Assembly (NCBI RefSeq): GCF_003046625.1 | Contig: NZ_QAAD01000001.1 | Span: 1-64,000, forward strand | Length of the DNA: 64,000 nucleotides | Direction of reading: 5' to 3' | Source of the DNA: Mangrovibacterium marinum | GTDB lineage: Bacteria > Bacteroidota > Bacteroidia > Bacteroidales > Prolixibacteraceae | Part shown: piece by piece, positions 34,830-45,614 of the stretch | How positions within the stretch are numbered: the stretch's first letter is position 1 | How the letters are laid out: the number at the start of each line of letters is the position of its first letter | Translations under genes and position numbers: made by a program | Notes under the pieces: generated by a model | What the model saw: the letters and a program-made list of their open reading frames with translations, nothing else | The model's database searches: none | What the model was told of the DNA's origin: nothing

Positions 34830-37184
34830 CTATCGAGCGACGACGGTCAACTGCAAAGAAAAAGTGTTTCCCTGATCATCAATCAAGCTCAGAATATGAT
34901 TCCCCGAAAACGGACTAACAGGCATCTGATGAGTCCCCTTCGTCTGACCAAGATATTCATCGTCGAGATGCCAGTAAATAATCGCATCCGATGAAGAATG
35001 AGCTGCTTCCAAAATAACTTGTCCGGGTGTACCATCCAACTGCACCGGCACAAACACCTGCTTGTTTTCACGGGGATAGATCATCTCCATCACGACCTGA
35101 GCCTCCTCTGCGCATCCTAACTTAAATAGAGGCAATGTTCGGTACATTAGGTTTCGCCGCTTGTAATACCATTCCATTACAGGAGGCAACACAAACCAGG
35201 ACCGATGTACCATTTCTTCGACCGAGCAACATTGTGCGGTTACCTGCCATTGAGCGGTTGGATCGAGATGCACCAACCTATGATACGGGCATGCAGAGCT
35301 GCTGAGCCCTTTCGGCAATACCCATACGGTATCCGCCTGTTCGCAATATGGCCCAACCCGATAACCACTTTCGTGACATACCGGAATTTGCACCATCTCG
35401 TCAACCGGCTGGGTAAACCATGTTGAAGCCGGCAACAAGTTGAAAACATCAAACAGTATTGGAGCAGCAGCTGAAGTTCCGGTCAAGCCCGGGCGCCCCT
35501 CGCCGTCTGCATTTCCGCACCAAACAGCGACAAGGTATTTCCGATCGACACCGACAGCCCAGCCATCGCGAAAACCAAAGCTGGTTCCCGTTTTCCAGGC
35601 TACCCGACGCGAAGAAGAGAAGGACTCCCAACCCGATTCTTCATCCGGGCGATTAACTTTTAACAAAGCTTCGAAAGTCAACCAGGCTGCTCCCGGAGAG
35701 ATGGGCTTCTCTATTAACTCATCACTGCTATAGTTTCCTTCCTGATAGGAGGGACTCCTGAAATCATCCTTGTAAACAACACCATCATGCAACTCGTAAT
35801 GAACTAACATGCGTGCTAACGACGAATAGGCGCCGGCCAAATCCCACAAATTAACCTCTGCTCCCCCCAGAATCAAGGACAATCCGTAATGGTTGGCCGG
35901 TTTATTCAAGGTCGAGAAATGAAGTTTCTTCATGACACTGTAAAAACGATCAACGCCATAATCACGAAGCATCCGAACTGCCGGAATATTCAGCGATTTT
36001 GAAAGAGCCATGGATGCCGGCACCGCTCCTTCAAATTGCAAATCGAAATTTTGGGGGCTGAATCCGCCAATCTGCGTTGGGATATCGGGAATCAGGGTAT
36101 GAGGCAGAATCAAACCATCATCCTGCATCGCGGCATACAGAAAGGGCTTGAGGATACTTCCCGAGCTTCGCGGAGAGGCAATCACATCTACCTGCTGGCC
36201 ATGCTGACCATCTCCCCTATCGGGCGAATTACCGACATAGGCTAATATCCTACCCTTTTCAACATCCATTACCAGAACAGCTGCATTATGAATTTCATTC
36301 GCCCGCAGACTCATTAAATGCTGCCGAACCAATTCGTTTACATGACGCTGCAACTGCCCGTCAACAGTCGTTTGAATCCGTTGCCCCGGATGTTCTGCCA
36401 TAACACGATTCAGCAAGTGGGTTGCAATTTGCGGAATAGCGTAAACCTGCTGTGGCAACGGCTCCAACTTCGCCAAATTCAATGTTGTTTCATCCAGCTT
36501 TCCCTGCTTATAAAGCCTATCAAGCAGTCGGTTTCGTTTCAGCAAAAGCGCTTCATTCCGCTTTCCCGGATAAATCAGCGAGGGCGCATTAGGCAAAACT
36601 GCCAGGGTCGCTGACTCGGCCCAGGAAAGATCTGCCGTATTTCGTCCGAAATACCGCCAGGCAGCAGCATCCAAGCCAACAACGTTTCCGCCATAGGGAG
36701 CATTTGAAACATATAGTTTTAGAATCGACTCTTTTGAATACGAACATTCTGCACGAACAGCCAACGAAAGTTCAATCAATTTCTGCCATATCGTTCGTGG
36801 TTTCCCTTTGCGCGATAAACGAATCAGCTGCATCGTGATCGTGCTTCCACCGCTTACGACATGGCCGCTGCGAACATTCTGAACGAGTGCCCTGACCAAA
36901 GAAACCGGGTTAAATCCCGGATGATGATAAAAATGCCGGTCTTCAAAAGCCAATACGCAAGTCTTATACTTTTGCGGGATGTCATCAACCTTCGGAAATC
37001 GCCATTGCCCATCGGCAGCGATGTGTGCTCCCAACAGTTCGCCTCCTTTGCTCTCGATAACCGTTGACGTTGGATCGGAGAATAACGGCGAGGGCAAACT
37101 GAACCACCAAAAGACAAGAGCTGCCAGAAAAACAGCAGCTCCTATCCCGTATCTACGTTTTATGCGTTTTGATAATCCTTTCAT
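34830..37184 (-). CDS. pbpC: Penicillin-binding protein 1C
   Basis: 784-residue bifunctional class A PBP. One N-terminal membrane helix (GIGAAVFLAALVFWWF), then a GT51 glycosyltransferase with catalytic FEDRHFYHHPG and GGSTITMQLIRLSR, then the transpeptidase with SILK (Ser in SSGSILKPF), SLN and KTGT (WKTGTSFGFRDGW). The C-terminal about 90 residues form the BiPBP_C beta domain typical of PBP1C. It follows the alpha-2-macroglobulin gene by 3 bp, the same pairing as yfhM-pbpC in E. coli, thought to trap proteases and repair the wall after damage. Confidence 0.97.
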   Translation of the reverse strand: MKGLSKRIKRRYGIGAAVFLAALVFWWFSLPSPLFSDPTSTVIESKGGELLGAHIAADGQWRFPKVDDIPQKYKTCVLAFEDRHFYHHPGFNPVSLVRALVQNVRSGHVVSGGSTITMQLIRLSRKGKPRTIWQKLIELSLAVRAECSYSKESILKLYVSNAPYGGNVVGLDAAAWRYFGRNTADLSWAESATLAVLPNAPSLIYPGKRNEALLLKRNRLLDRLYKQGKLDETTLNLAKLEPLPQQVYAIPQIATHLLNRVMAEHPGQRIQTTVDGQLQRHVNELVRQHLMSLRANEIHNAAVLVMDVEKGRILAYVGNSPDRGDGQHGQQVDVIASPRSSGSILKPFLYAAMQDDGLILPHTLIPDIPTQIGGFSPQNFDLQFEGAVPASMALSKSLNIPAVRMLRDYGVDRFYSVMKKLHFSTLNKPANHYGLSLILGGAEVNLWDLAGAYSSLARMLVHYELHDGVVYKDDFRSPSYQEGNYSSDELIEKPISPGAAWLTFEALLKVNRPDEESGWESFSSSRRVAWKTGTSFGFRDGWAVGVDRKYLVAVWCGNADGEGRPGLTGTSAAAPILFDVFNLLPASTWFTQPVDEMVQIPVCHESGYRVGPYCEQADTVWVLPKGLSSSACPYHRLVHLDPTAQWQVTAQCCSVEEMVHRSWFVLPPVMEWYYKRRNLMYRTLPLFKLGCAEEAQVVMEMIYPRENKQVFVPVQLDGTPGQVILEAAHSSSDAIIYWHLDDEYLGQTKGTHQMPVSPFSGNHILSLIDDQGNTFSLQLTVVAR

Positions 37185-37187
37185 TTT

Positions 37188-40100
37188 TTACTTCACCACC
37201 TCAATCCACTGACCCGGTTTGCGAGAGTTGATACTATTATCATACATCGCCTCACACTGTACTGACGGCAAATAAAATTTCCCTTCGTAGGTTGCATTCA
37301 ATAAAATCCGGAACGTTTTCTGTTCATTCGGATTCAAATCGAAATAAGTCAGCACCCGGTCATCGCGAATGTCCTGATACGTGAAAGCATCACTCTTCAA
37401 CTGACTTTCCACATCATTTAAGCGTGAATTGATAATCTCCCATCCCGATGGGAAAATAGTCGTCAAGGCCATTTCTTTGTAGACACCGCGCTGTCCCGGA
37501 TTTTGCACGCTAACCACCACAACAAAATCAGTTCCCTGTGGCAACTTCTTCGGATCGACCTTTTGTCCCTGCATATTTGTATAATGCACATCCAGAAACA
37601 AATTACGCTGGCTTGAAGTAGAATCGCCTGTTACCGGAATCCCCTCACTCAGCACCCGAACATACATCAATTTCGAGGTCGTATTCCCGACCATTACTTG
37701 AGCGGTCTTATTCTCCTTTAACTCAACATTGCTTTGCCAAACAGGAGTAGTTGCCGAAACAGCCTGAACGGCTGCATTATTAAAGGCAACTTTTGCGTTC
37801 AAAGGATTATCGGTGAGCTTACCTGCACCTGCAAATTCCGAAATTGCCAGCAGTGAATAGGCCGTCGTTTGCGTACTCATCCAAGCGTCGGACGACAACT
37901 CTGCTGATATCTCTTTTAACAGCGGGAACGCCTCAGTCTGTCTTTTCAGCAAAACCAATGTCTCCATAATCAGTGCTTTATCCCGAATATCTGAGCCATA
38001 AGTATAAGACAGCTCCCTGAACGGCTTTATGGTCTTGCTCAAATTGGCGATCATTTTAGCAGCCACCTCCGGCTGACCGGCAACTGCATAAGCAGCAGCC
38101 AATCTCCACTGAGCCAACTGATCCATATTTTTCTCTTCGCGCAAACGGTTCATTGCTCCAAAATCGGGCGACTGAGCCAAAGCCAAGGTGTACAATCGAT
38201 ATGCCTGAGTCAATTCCGAGCGTTCATATCTGCGTTCGGATCGTTGCCAGTTGCGGCTGGCATTTTTCTGATAGGTCAACCATTTGTCCTTCATCCCATA
38301 CGGTAGCGAGTATCCAGCTTCTTCAGCTTTTAGCATGAAGTGGCCTGCATAGTTCGTGCCCCAGGACGAAGAATAAGTTCCTCCGGGCCAATAAGCAAAA
38401 CCACCCTCCGATGTTTGAAAGCGCGTAAACTTATTTAAAGCCTCCCGGATATGATCCTCGATTTCCTGCTTTTGCTCAGCTGAAACAACAGTGAGTCGAT
38501 TCAACATTAATTGCGGGAAAACGGCAGAAGTAGTTTGCTCAATACAGCCGTGCGGATAACGAATCAGATAATTTAAGCGACGATTTAAGTCCAATGGCGG
38601 AATCCCCGAGAGTTCCAGACGAGCTAGATTCGTTCCTGCCATTCCGGGTGCTGTTACCATTGCGCTCCACGCTTGGCCGGCCTGCAAAATCGTATCTTTC
38701 ACATTAACAACACGCGGGTTCGATGGTCGAACTACGATTTCAATTTCATAGGTAGCCTTGAACTTTCCGCTCTCCGCGGTAACCGTTACTTTGCCAATTC
38801 CAGTCTTCTCGGCCACTTTCAGATTAAAACCGGCAATTTGGTCACCAACTTCAGAAAACCGGACTTGCTGTGAGCTGCCACCAACCGGAGTCAACAATTC
38901 GTTTGTTTGAATGCTCACCGTAACATTTTTAACCTCCGGCTTCATCGCAAAAACATTCACCGGCAATTTCACTTCCTCACCCGGTCCCAGCACACGGGGC
39001 AAAGTTGCTAGCAGCATGAGCGGTTTCAGCACCTTTACCGACTTCTCGGTATTACCGTAAGCCCCGTGATCAGCTGCAACAACCATCACCCGAACCGCAC
39101 CAACATAGTTCGGCATTTTAAGCTGGTGGGTATTTGTTTTTCCTTTTTCCAGTTTAAACGGCCCGACAAACGAGACGACAGGCTTAAACCGATTTACCTT
39201 TTTACGTTTTGCTGCTGCCAAATTTTCATCACCACCAACAGCAAAAGCTCTTTCCAGGCGGGCTCCGTAAGCGCCAATTACATCATCGTAAAAGTCCCAG
39301 GTTTTAACACCTAAAGCTTCGCGGGCATAAAATGAAGGCCAGGGATCCGGCGTTTGGAATCGGGTTAAATCAAGCAAGCCTTCATCAACAACCGCCAATG
39401 TATAGGTCATTTCTTTACCATCTTTCTCCGAAACGCTTACATCGTAAGTCTTTTCAGGTTCCAGTTCATCGGCCATTTTAATAGCCGGACTCAAATGTGT
39501 ATTCGGATCCTCGATCATGACCGGGACAACGCCATACAAACGAATTGGTGCATCATTCTCCGTTTGGGCATGAGGCTGAATGAGAGAAATATGAACATAG
39601 ACGTTGGGAGCCATTTCCGGCTTTGCATCAAAGCTAAACACCGTATTTTTTTCCTTCGTATTTACCCAAAACAAGTCCAGAACCGACGTCCCGTTTTCAA
39701 TACTAACCAAAGCCTTACCGTTTTTAGCCGAAGGAATAGTCACCGTAACCTTCTCCCCTACATTATATTTTTCTTTGTCCGCCTTGAACGAAAGCATCGT
39801 TGCAGCTCCCTGCATACCCTCGGAAGCCCAATAACCCCACTTCGAGAAATAAGCAGTTAGGCCTGTACTGTGACCGCTCTCCGGATCCTTCACATAAATC
39901 AGGTAACGACCATTGTCGTCCCAATCCGTATATTTGATTTTAAGCGGCAAACTCGCAATACCATTTTGTGTGTCTATAGTCGTCCGTAAAACCGGTTTCT
40001 TGTAAGAATTATTCACATAGCGAGCCAGGTTATCCTCACCGGAATCCCACCACCAGTGCCAGTCAACTTTATAGACTTTTACCTCCAATCCTTTCCGATC

Positions 40101-42749
40101 AATTTTATTCCCGTTGTAACCAACCGTTACAATATCGAGCGGATAAGAAGTATCTGTTTTATACCAATTTGAATCGGAAGACGGCAACTTAACACCGACA
40201 AACGAAGAATATGGAGCATAAGTCACTGTTTTTGCATCGATACTAAAATCGCCGGTTTCCTCGTACACCCGGCTCGAAAAATGGGCATTCAACATTCCCG
40301 GGGCCGAATTAATCTCCGGCAGTTTAAAATTGACTGCAGCAACTCCTTGCTCATTCACCTTTCCTTTAAACACTTCCTGCTCTTCGGAATACAGATTCTT
40401 TGCCGGATCGTCGAAATTATAATTGAAATAGCCTTTGAAACTGGTTTTAGCTTTGGAGAAACTGAGCGCCACCTGCGCTTTCAGATTCTTTGCTGTTCCG
40501 CCATGTAACCAAGCTGTTTTTAGTGTCCCCTCTGCGTATCCCTGATAAATGCATAAGGGATCAGCATCAAATTTCAGGCCGATTTTCAAGCGATTTGGTT
40601 TTACGGTTTCAACCTTCACTCGCTTTGCAAAGGTTTGTCCTCCTACCTTAAGCACAGCGGTCCAGTTTCCGGTTGGGGCTTCCGAATCGGTTTCACAATT
40701 AAAACAATAGAAACCGTTCAATCCGCTCGTTTTCACCTGGCGGGTGACTTTTTGGCCCTTCGGATTAATCAACTTAAAGATAACAGGGTGATCATCCGGC
40801 AAGTTATCTTGCTTATCTTCCAAAATAAAAGTCAAATAAATCCGGTCACCGGGACGCCACACACCTCGCTCTCCGTACACATAGCCCTTAATTCCTTTTT
40901 GAACGACATTACCGGTAACATCGAAATTGCTGAGCGAAAGAGATGAACCATCATCCAGCCGCAAGTAAGCAAGCTGCCCGTCTTTTTCAGCAACCAAAAG
41001 GAAAGGCTTATACTTCAATTTTACTTTAGCCAAGCCATCCGAGCCTGTTACGACAGTCTCCATCAACTGTTTTTGAAAATTGTAAATTTTTAGTTTCACT
41101 CCGGACTCCGGCTCCGCAGTCTTCAAGTTTGTTACCGCGAAGTTCATGCGCTCATCGGAGCCACCTTTGGCAATTACTGCAAGATTGGTTGCGAAAAGAT
41201 TTCGCTCGACAAAGCGGTCTGAATTGAAGTATGAAACATGATCCGGATTATTTCGTTCGCTCCATTTGTAATCGTCCGGGTAGTCGTAATCGGAATACCA
41301 TCCCGGGCGGTCCCATTCTTCCATCTCTTCCTGCATCTGTTGCTTAGCTTTCAGCTGATCAACCGGCGACACCGTTTTCGCTTCCGGCAATTGTTCCATT
41401 CCGTAAAGCGAATAATCTTTACGAAAGCGAAGCTGAATCCGATAAATTGCACCAGGTTCTATCGGTATCAGTTTCGTCAAATCAACACTGTAAGTATTCC
41501 AGTTCTTTAACTCTGAAAAAGAGGCGACATTCAAATCAATCTTCTTATCGACCACCAGGCGACCAACCTGTTTAATTTCAGAGCTTTCATCGTAATCATT
41601 TTCCTGGAAGAACTGGTGGATATTATTGGTAAAAATCTTGATTATCCGTAGATCTACAGCCTGCAAATTCACCGCTTCAAAAGGAAAAACAAGCTCATCG
41701 GATGAAGGTACAATCGTTCCTTTTCCAACCAGGCGAACAGCAGGCTTCAAGTCTTCAAAACGTAGCTGCATCGTAGTCGATTCCTTCAATTTGAAGTTGA
41801 GTGCATTCCGAATTCCATTGGAAATATAGACTTCGTGATCGCCCGCCAATCGCGACGGCACATAAATTTTCAGTTCGTTGTTCTCCAACTGGTATCGAAG
41901 ACCATCGATCTTATCAATCGTAATCAATCCCTGTAGATTTTGATCGGCAGCCAATGGATCCGAAAACCGAACAAGAAGATATTGTTCAGGCTGTTGAACC
42001 ACCCTGACGTCAACGACCTTAAAAACATCCAGAGCTGCCAGCTCAATTTCTTCCTCACCTTTTTTATCCTCCCCAATAGCTGATCCGTCCCACTTCACCA
42101 GTAACTTTTGAGTATCTCCGGTCCGCACCAGACTATCCGCCTGAAAGTTGTGCTGTTTCCCGTCGGCACTATGCTGCCAACTCAGACTCAGTTTCTCACC
42201 TTCCTTGCGAACCTGAACAAGCGATTCGATCTGTTTATTTTCAGCACAATCGGCGGTATAAACCACACCTGACAGGTATTGTAGTTTCAGGTCCTGACTG
42301 TTGTATGCTTTAACCGCCAGGTTATTCAAACTGAAGGATTGCTTGATTGTCTTCACCACAAATTCCATGGTTTGGTAATCGTCCGGCACCTCCAGAATCT
42401 TTCCCAACGCAACCGACACTGTATATTCAGCATCGGATTTCATGCGCTCCTCCGGTATAAAGACAAGGGTGTGCGCATCAATCCACTGCACTTTCCCTTT
42501 TACCTGGGGTGACAAACGGATCAGTTCTTTATCAACATCAATTCCAGGTTGCTCCGGATGAATCGGATCCTGATTAAACTCAATCAAAACGGGAGATTTA
42601 CACGATACAATTCCGCTCGTGTAACTACGAACATATTGGGTGAAAGCACTATCAACCGAGGCATCGGGTTTAGTTTTTTTATTTCCACAGGAAGAAATTA
42701 GAGCCAACAATAGAATTGGCAAGACAAACAATCGGAGGTATTTTTTCAT
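37188..42749 (-). CDS. Bacterial alpha-2-macroglobulin family lipoprotein
   Basis: 1853 residues. Lipoprotein signal MKKYLRLFVLPILLLALISSC with Cys21. Many MG-type beta-sandwich domains follow, including GIKGYVYGERGVWRPGDRIYLTFIL (MG2/bait-like entry) and GAVRVMVVAADHGAYG. The thioester motif GCIEQ is intact at Cys1402 (HGCIEQTTSAVFPQL), set in an alpha/alpha toroid domain (FAYWPGGTYSSSWGTNYAGHFML). It should covalently trap invading proteases in the periplasm. pbpC follows after 3 bp. The length is at the upper end for the family. Confidence 0.96.
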   Translation of the reverse strand: MKKYLRLFVLPILLLALISSCGNKKTKPDASVDSAFTQYVRSYTSGIVSCKSPVLIEFNQDPIHPEQPGIDVDKELIRLSPQVKGKVQWIDAHTLVFIPEERMKSDAEYTVSVALGKILEVPDDYQTMEFVVKTIKQSFSLNNLAVKAYNSQDLKLQYLSGVVYTADCAENKQIESLVQVRKEGEKLSLSWQHSADGKQHNFQADSLVRTGDTQKLLVKWDGSAIGEDKKGEEEIELAALDVFKVVDVRVVQQPEQYLLVRFSDPLAADQNLQGLITIDKIDGLRYQLENNELKIYVPSRLAGDHEVYISNGIRNALNFKLKESTTMQLRFEDLKPAVRLVGKGTIVPSSDELVFPFEAVNLQAVDLRIIKIFTNNIHQFFQENDYDESSEIKQVGRLVVDKKIDLNVASFSELKNWNTYSVDLTKLIPIEPGAIYRIQLRFRKDYSLYGMEQLPEAKTVSPVDQLKAKQQMQEEMEEWDRPGWYSDYDYPDDYKWSERNNPDHVSYFNSDRFVERNLFATNLAVIAKGGSDERMNFAVTNLKTAEPESGVKLKIYNFQKQLMETVVTGSDGLAKVKLKYKPFLLVAEKDGQLAYLRLDDGSSLSLSNFDVTGNVVQKGIKGYVYGERGVWRPGDRIYLTFILEDKQDNLPDDHPVIFKLINPKGQKVTRQVKTSGLNGFYCFNCETDSEAPTGNWTAVLKVGGQTFAKRVKVETVKPNRLKIGLKFDADPLCIYQGYAEGTLKTAWLHGGTAKNLKAQVALSFSKAKTSFKGYFNYNFDDPAKNLYSEEQEVFKGKVNEQGVAAVNFKLPEINSAPGMLNAHFSSRVYEETGDFSIDAKTVTYAPYSSFVGVKLPSSDSNWYKTDTSYPLDIVTVGYNGNKIDRKGLEVKVYKVDWHWWWDSGEDNLARYVNNSYKKPVLRTTIDTQNGIASLPLKIKYTDWDDNGRYLIYVKDPESGHSTGLTAYFSKWGYWASEGMQGAATMLSFKADKEKYNVGEKVTVTIPSAKNGKALVSIENGTSVLDLFWVNTKEKNTVFSFDAKPEMAPNVYVHISLIQPHAQTENDAPIRLYGVVPVMIEDPNTHLSPAIKMADELEPEKTYDVSVSEKDGKEMTYTLAVVDEGLLDLTRFQTPDPWPSFYAREALGVKTWDFYDDVIGAYGARLERAFAVGGDENLAAAKRKKVNRFKPVVSFVGPFKLEKGKTNTHQLKMPNYVGAVRVMVVAADHGAYGNTEKSVKVLKPLMLLATLPRVLGPGEEVKLPVNVFAMKPEVKNVTVSIQTNELLTPVGGSSQQVRFSEVGDQIAGFNLKVAEKTGIGKVTVTAESGKFKATYEIEIVVRPSNPRVVNVKDTILQAGQAWSAMVTAPGMAGTNLARLELSGIPPLDLNRRLNYLIRYPHGCIEQTTSAVFPQLMLNRLTVVSAEQKQEIEDHIREALNKFTRFQTSEGGFAYWPGGTYSSSWGTNYAGHFMLKAEEAGYSLPYGMKDKWLTYQKNASRNWQRSERRYERSELTQAYRLYTLALAQSPDFGAMNRLREEKNMDQLAQWRLAAAYAVAGQPEVAAKMIANLSKTIKPFRELSYTYGSDIRDKALIMETLVLLKRQTEAFPLLKEISAELSSDAWMSTQTTAYSLLAISEFAGAGKLTDNPLNAKVAFNNAAVQAVSATTPVWQSNVELKENKTAQVMVGNTTSKLMYVRVLSEGIPVTGDSTSSQRNLFLDVHYTNMQGQKVDPKKLPQGTDFVVVVSVQNPGQRGVYKEMALTTIFPSGWEIINSRLNDVESQLKSDAFTYQDIRDDRVLTYFDLNPNEQKTFRILLNATYEGKFYLPSVQCEAMYDNSINSRKPGQWIEVVK

Positions 42750-42872
42750 AGATTTTTAAATTCGATAGTCAAGATTTCCAAAGCAACACTAAAGTCGAAA
42801 TATCAAACACGATGCAAATGTTTTTAGCATATCACCGGCGACAGGCTGCCGACAGTAATCGAAGCCGACAAC

Positions 42873-44411
42873 TTAAGTTCCCCAGCTTTCCCGATCCAAA
42901 CTGCGGTATTGAATTGCTTCGGAAATATGATGGCTTTCAACTCCGGCCGAGGTTTCTAAATCGGCAATCGTTCGGGCAACCCGGAGGATCCGATCGTAAG
43001 CGCGAGCCGATAAGCCCAGGCGTTCCATCGCATTTTTCAGTAAGGTATTGCTGGTTGAATCGAGCTGTACATAATCGCGAATCTGCCGCGACGACATCTG
43101 TGCATTGCAGAAGATGCCATCCATGCCCTGGTAGCGGTCCGACTGTATTTGCCGCGCCTTGATCACCCGTTCCCGAATAGCAGCACTTCCTTCGGTCTCG
43201 TTCAGTTCCGACAATTTTTTGAACGGAACCGGCACAACTTCCAGGTGAATATCAATCCGGTCAAGCAAAGGTCCGGATATCTTATTCAGGTACTTGGGAA
43301 CCATGCCCGGTGCACACACACATTCCTTTGTCGGGTGATTGTAATAGCCGCAAGGGCACGGATTCATGGAGGCCACCAACATCAGGCTTGCCGGATATTC
43401 AACCGAGAACTTCGCTCTTGAAATGGTAATCTTCCGATCCTCTAAGGGTTGTCGCATCACTTCAAGCACGGTTCTTTTAAACTCGGGAAGTTCGTCCAGA
43501 AAGAGCACGCCGTTGTGTGCCAGAGAGATCTCGCCGGGCTGCGGGTAGGTTCCCCCGCCCACCAGGGCAACGTCCGAGATGGTATGGTGCGGCGAGCGAA
43601 AGGGACGTTCGGTCATCAAGGAAGTATCTTTATCAATCCGTCCCACCACCGAGTGAATTTTAGTGGTTTCCAAGGCCTCGTGCAAGGTAAAAGGGGGCAA
43701 AATTGTCGGTATTCGCTTGGCGAGCATGGTCTTACCGGCTCCCGGGGGCCCGATCATGATCAAATTATGCCCACCAGCGGCAGCAATCTCCAGAGCACGC
43801 TTCACATTCTCCTGCCCTTTCACATCCGAAAAGTCCAGATCGGTATGATTCAGCATCTTGTAAAACTCCTCCCGGGTATCGACAATGGTTTGTTCCAACT
43901 CAACATCATCGTTAAAAAAATCGACGACCTGCATGAGGTTGTCCACGCCATAAATCTTCAGCTGATCCACCACTGCCGCTTCCCGGGCATTCTGTGTTGG
44001 CAGAATAAAGCCTTCAAAACCTTCTTCGCGAGCTTTAATGGCGATAGGCAATGCACCTTTAATAGGCTGCAAGTTTCCATCCAGCGACAATTCGCCCATC
44101 ATCAGAAAGCGTTCGAGCTTTTCATTCTTAATTTGCTCCGAAGCAGCCAACACGGCAATAGCCAAAGGCAGATCGTAGGAAGAACCTTCTTTGCGCAAAT
44201 CGGCAGGCGCCATATTAATGATGATTTTTTGCCGCGGCCACTTGTAATTATTCAGGCGCAACGCAGCTTCTATGCGCTGCTGACTTTCTTTCACTGCATT
44301 GTCGGGAAGTCCGACCAGGGAGAACTTGATTCCCTGCGACACATCGGTCTCAATGGTAATGGTTGTTGCATCGATGCCATGAACCGCTGATGCAAAAGTT
44401 TTAATCATCAT
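42873..44411 (-). CDS. YifB/ComM family Mg-chelatase-like AAA+ ATPase
   Basis: 512 residues. N-terminal Lon-like ChlI domain (ATTITIETDVSQGIKFSLVGLPDNAVKESQQRI), then the AAA+ core with Walker A GPPGAGKTM and Walker B LFLDELPEF, sensor region MNPCPCGYY and a C-terminal helical domain. The paired cysteines CPCGYYNHPTKECVC may bind zinc. ComM relatives act as helicases that extend branch migration during natural transformation; presence of the gene alone does not show competence. It is 123 bp upstream of the alpha-2-macroglobulin gene. Confidence 0.95.
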   Translation of the reverse strand: MMIKTFASAVHGIDATTITIETDVSQGIKFSLVGLPDNAVKESQQRIEAALRLNNYKWPRQKIIINMAPADLRKEGSSYDLPLAIAVLAASEQIKNEKLERFLMMGELSLDGNLQPIKGALPIAIKAREEGFEGFILPTQNAREAAVVDQLKIYGVDNLMQVVDFFNDDVELEQTIVDTREEFYKMLNHTDLDFSDVKGQENVKRALEIAAAGGHNLIMIGPPGAGKTMLAKRIPTILPPFTLHEALETTKIHSVVGRIDKDTSLMTERPFRSPHHTISDVALVGGGTYPQPGEISLAHNGVLFLDELPEFKRTVLEVMRQPLEDRKITISRAKFSVEYPASLMLVASMNPCPCGYYNHPTKECVCAPGMVPKYLNKISGPLLDRIDIHLEVVPVPFKKLSELNETEGSAAIRERVIKARQIQSDRYQGMDGIFCNAQMSSRQIRDYVQLDSTSNTLLKNAMERLGLSARAYDRILRVARTIADLETSAGVESHHISEAIQYRSLDRESWGT

Positions 44412-44689
44412 GAGCTTATCGGTTTTGATGGACTCTATTTATCTTATCTAAATTTAAAGCTATTGACTGAAAATCGCAAATTCATTTTCGAAGAAGCGCC
44501 TTTTTAGAGGAATGTTGCTCAATACATTCGCCAACGACGGTTCGAACGCGGCAAACTTCGGCTATATTTCTTCCCCCCAGAGCTGCAACCGACAATACTG
44601 AAGGCGGGCCAACTCAAATCCAAAGCAGCGATTCGCGCAAACCCTGCCTGTTTTTTTGTATCTTTCGTTTTCACTTTTTCGAGCTATCT

Positions 44690-45496
44690 ATGCGTATCCG
44701 ACGAAAACTTTACGAGATCATTTTTGAAGCCGACAGTCCTAAAGGCAAAGCGTTCGACATCGCTCTGCTGCTGATCATCCTGGCCAGCATCATTCTGGTG
44801 ATGCTGGAAAGTGTCCCTGACATCAACCTGAAATACGGCCACACATTGCATATCCTGGAGTGGGCGATCACCTTAATTTTCAGTATCGAATACATCATGC
44901 GGGTCGCGGTTGTACAACGCCCCTGGCGTTATGTTTTCAGCTTCTACGGAATAATCGATTTATTGTCCGTGCTGCCTACTTACCTCAGTCTGGTGTTGGT
45001 CGGAAGCCACAGCCTGATGGTTATTCGCGCCATTCGTCTGCTGCGGGTATTCCGTATTTTAAAGCTCAGCCGCTATACCCAGGCCGGCAATACGCTAGGC
45101 AAAGCGCTGTGGACCAGCCGGGAAAAGATTTTCGTGTTCCTGTTTTTTGTCATCAACCTGGTCATTATCGTGGGTACCCTGATGTACCTGATTGAAGGGC
45201 CGGAACACGGCTTTCGGAGTATCCCGTCGAGCATTTACTGGGCAATTGTAACCATGACCACGGTGGGCTACGGCGATATCTCGCCCGAAACACCGGCCGG
45301 ACAGCTGATGGCCAGCTTCGTGATGATTGTGGGCTATGCCATTATTGCCGTTCCAACAGGTATTGTCACCTCCGAGATGATCCGCGGTTCGCGCAACAAC
45401 AACACCCAGGTATGCTCCCACTGCCTGCACGATCAGCATGACAATGATGCGGTGTACTGCAAGAAATGTGGCAGTCGGCTAAACGAAGACCATTAA
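44690..45496 (+). CDS. Voltage-gated-type K+ channel with C-terminal zinc ribbon
   Basis: 268 residues of the six-helix ion-channel family. An S4-like helix is LMVIRAIRLLRVFRILKLSRY (Arg every third residue). The selectivity filter is TVGYGD (Gly193-Tyr194-Gly195) before S6. The unusual part is the tail: Cys242-x2-Cys245 and Cys257-x2-Cys260 (CSHC...CKKC) form a zinc-ribbon-like motif facing the cytosol. Related bacterial K+ channels usually end soon after S6 or carry RCK domains. It stands alone, with no neighbour that suggests a partner. Confidence 0.92.
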   Translation: MRIRRKLYEIIFEADSPKGKAFDIALLLIILASIILVMLESVPDINLKYGHTLHILEWAITLIFSIEYIMRVAVVQRPWRYVFSFYGIIDLLSVLPTYLSLVLVGSHSLMVIRAIRLLRVFRILKLSRYTQAGNTLGKALWTSREKIFVFLFFVINLVIIVGTLMYLIEGPEHGFRSIPSSIYWAIVTMTTVGYGDISPETPAGQLMASFVMIVGYAIIAVPTGIVTSEMIRGSRNNNTQVCSHCLHDQHDNDAVYCKKCGSRLNEDH

Positions 45497-45614
45497 CAGC
45501 CCGTAGAATCAGATACAGAGCGAGCTCATGAAAATTTGTCTCCTTTAGCGAAAGACCTTCATGGTCTGGTGTGATTTTTGTACTTTTGCTGATCAATCTA
45601 ATATTGAAGTAACT

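Noticed and set aside
43449-44390. 313-codon frame antisense to the YifB ATPase gene
   Set aside because: His/Gln/Arg-rich shadow frame of a clear AAA+ gene.
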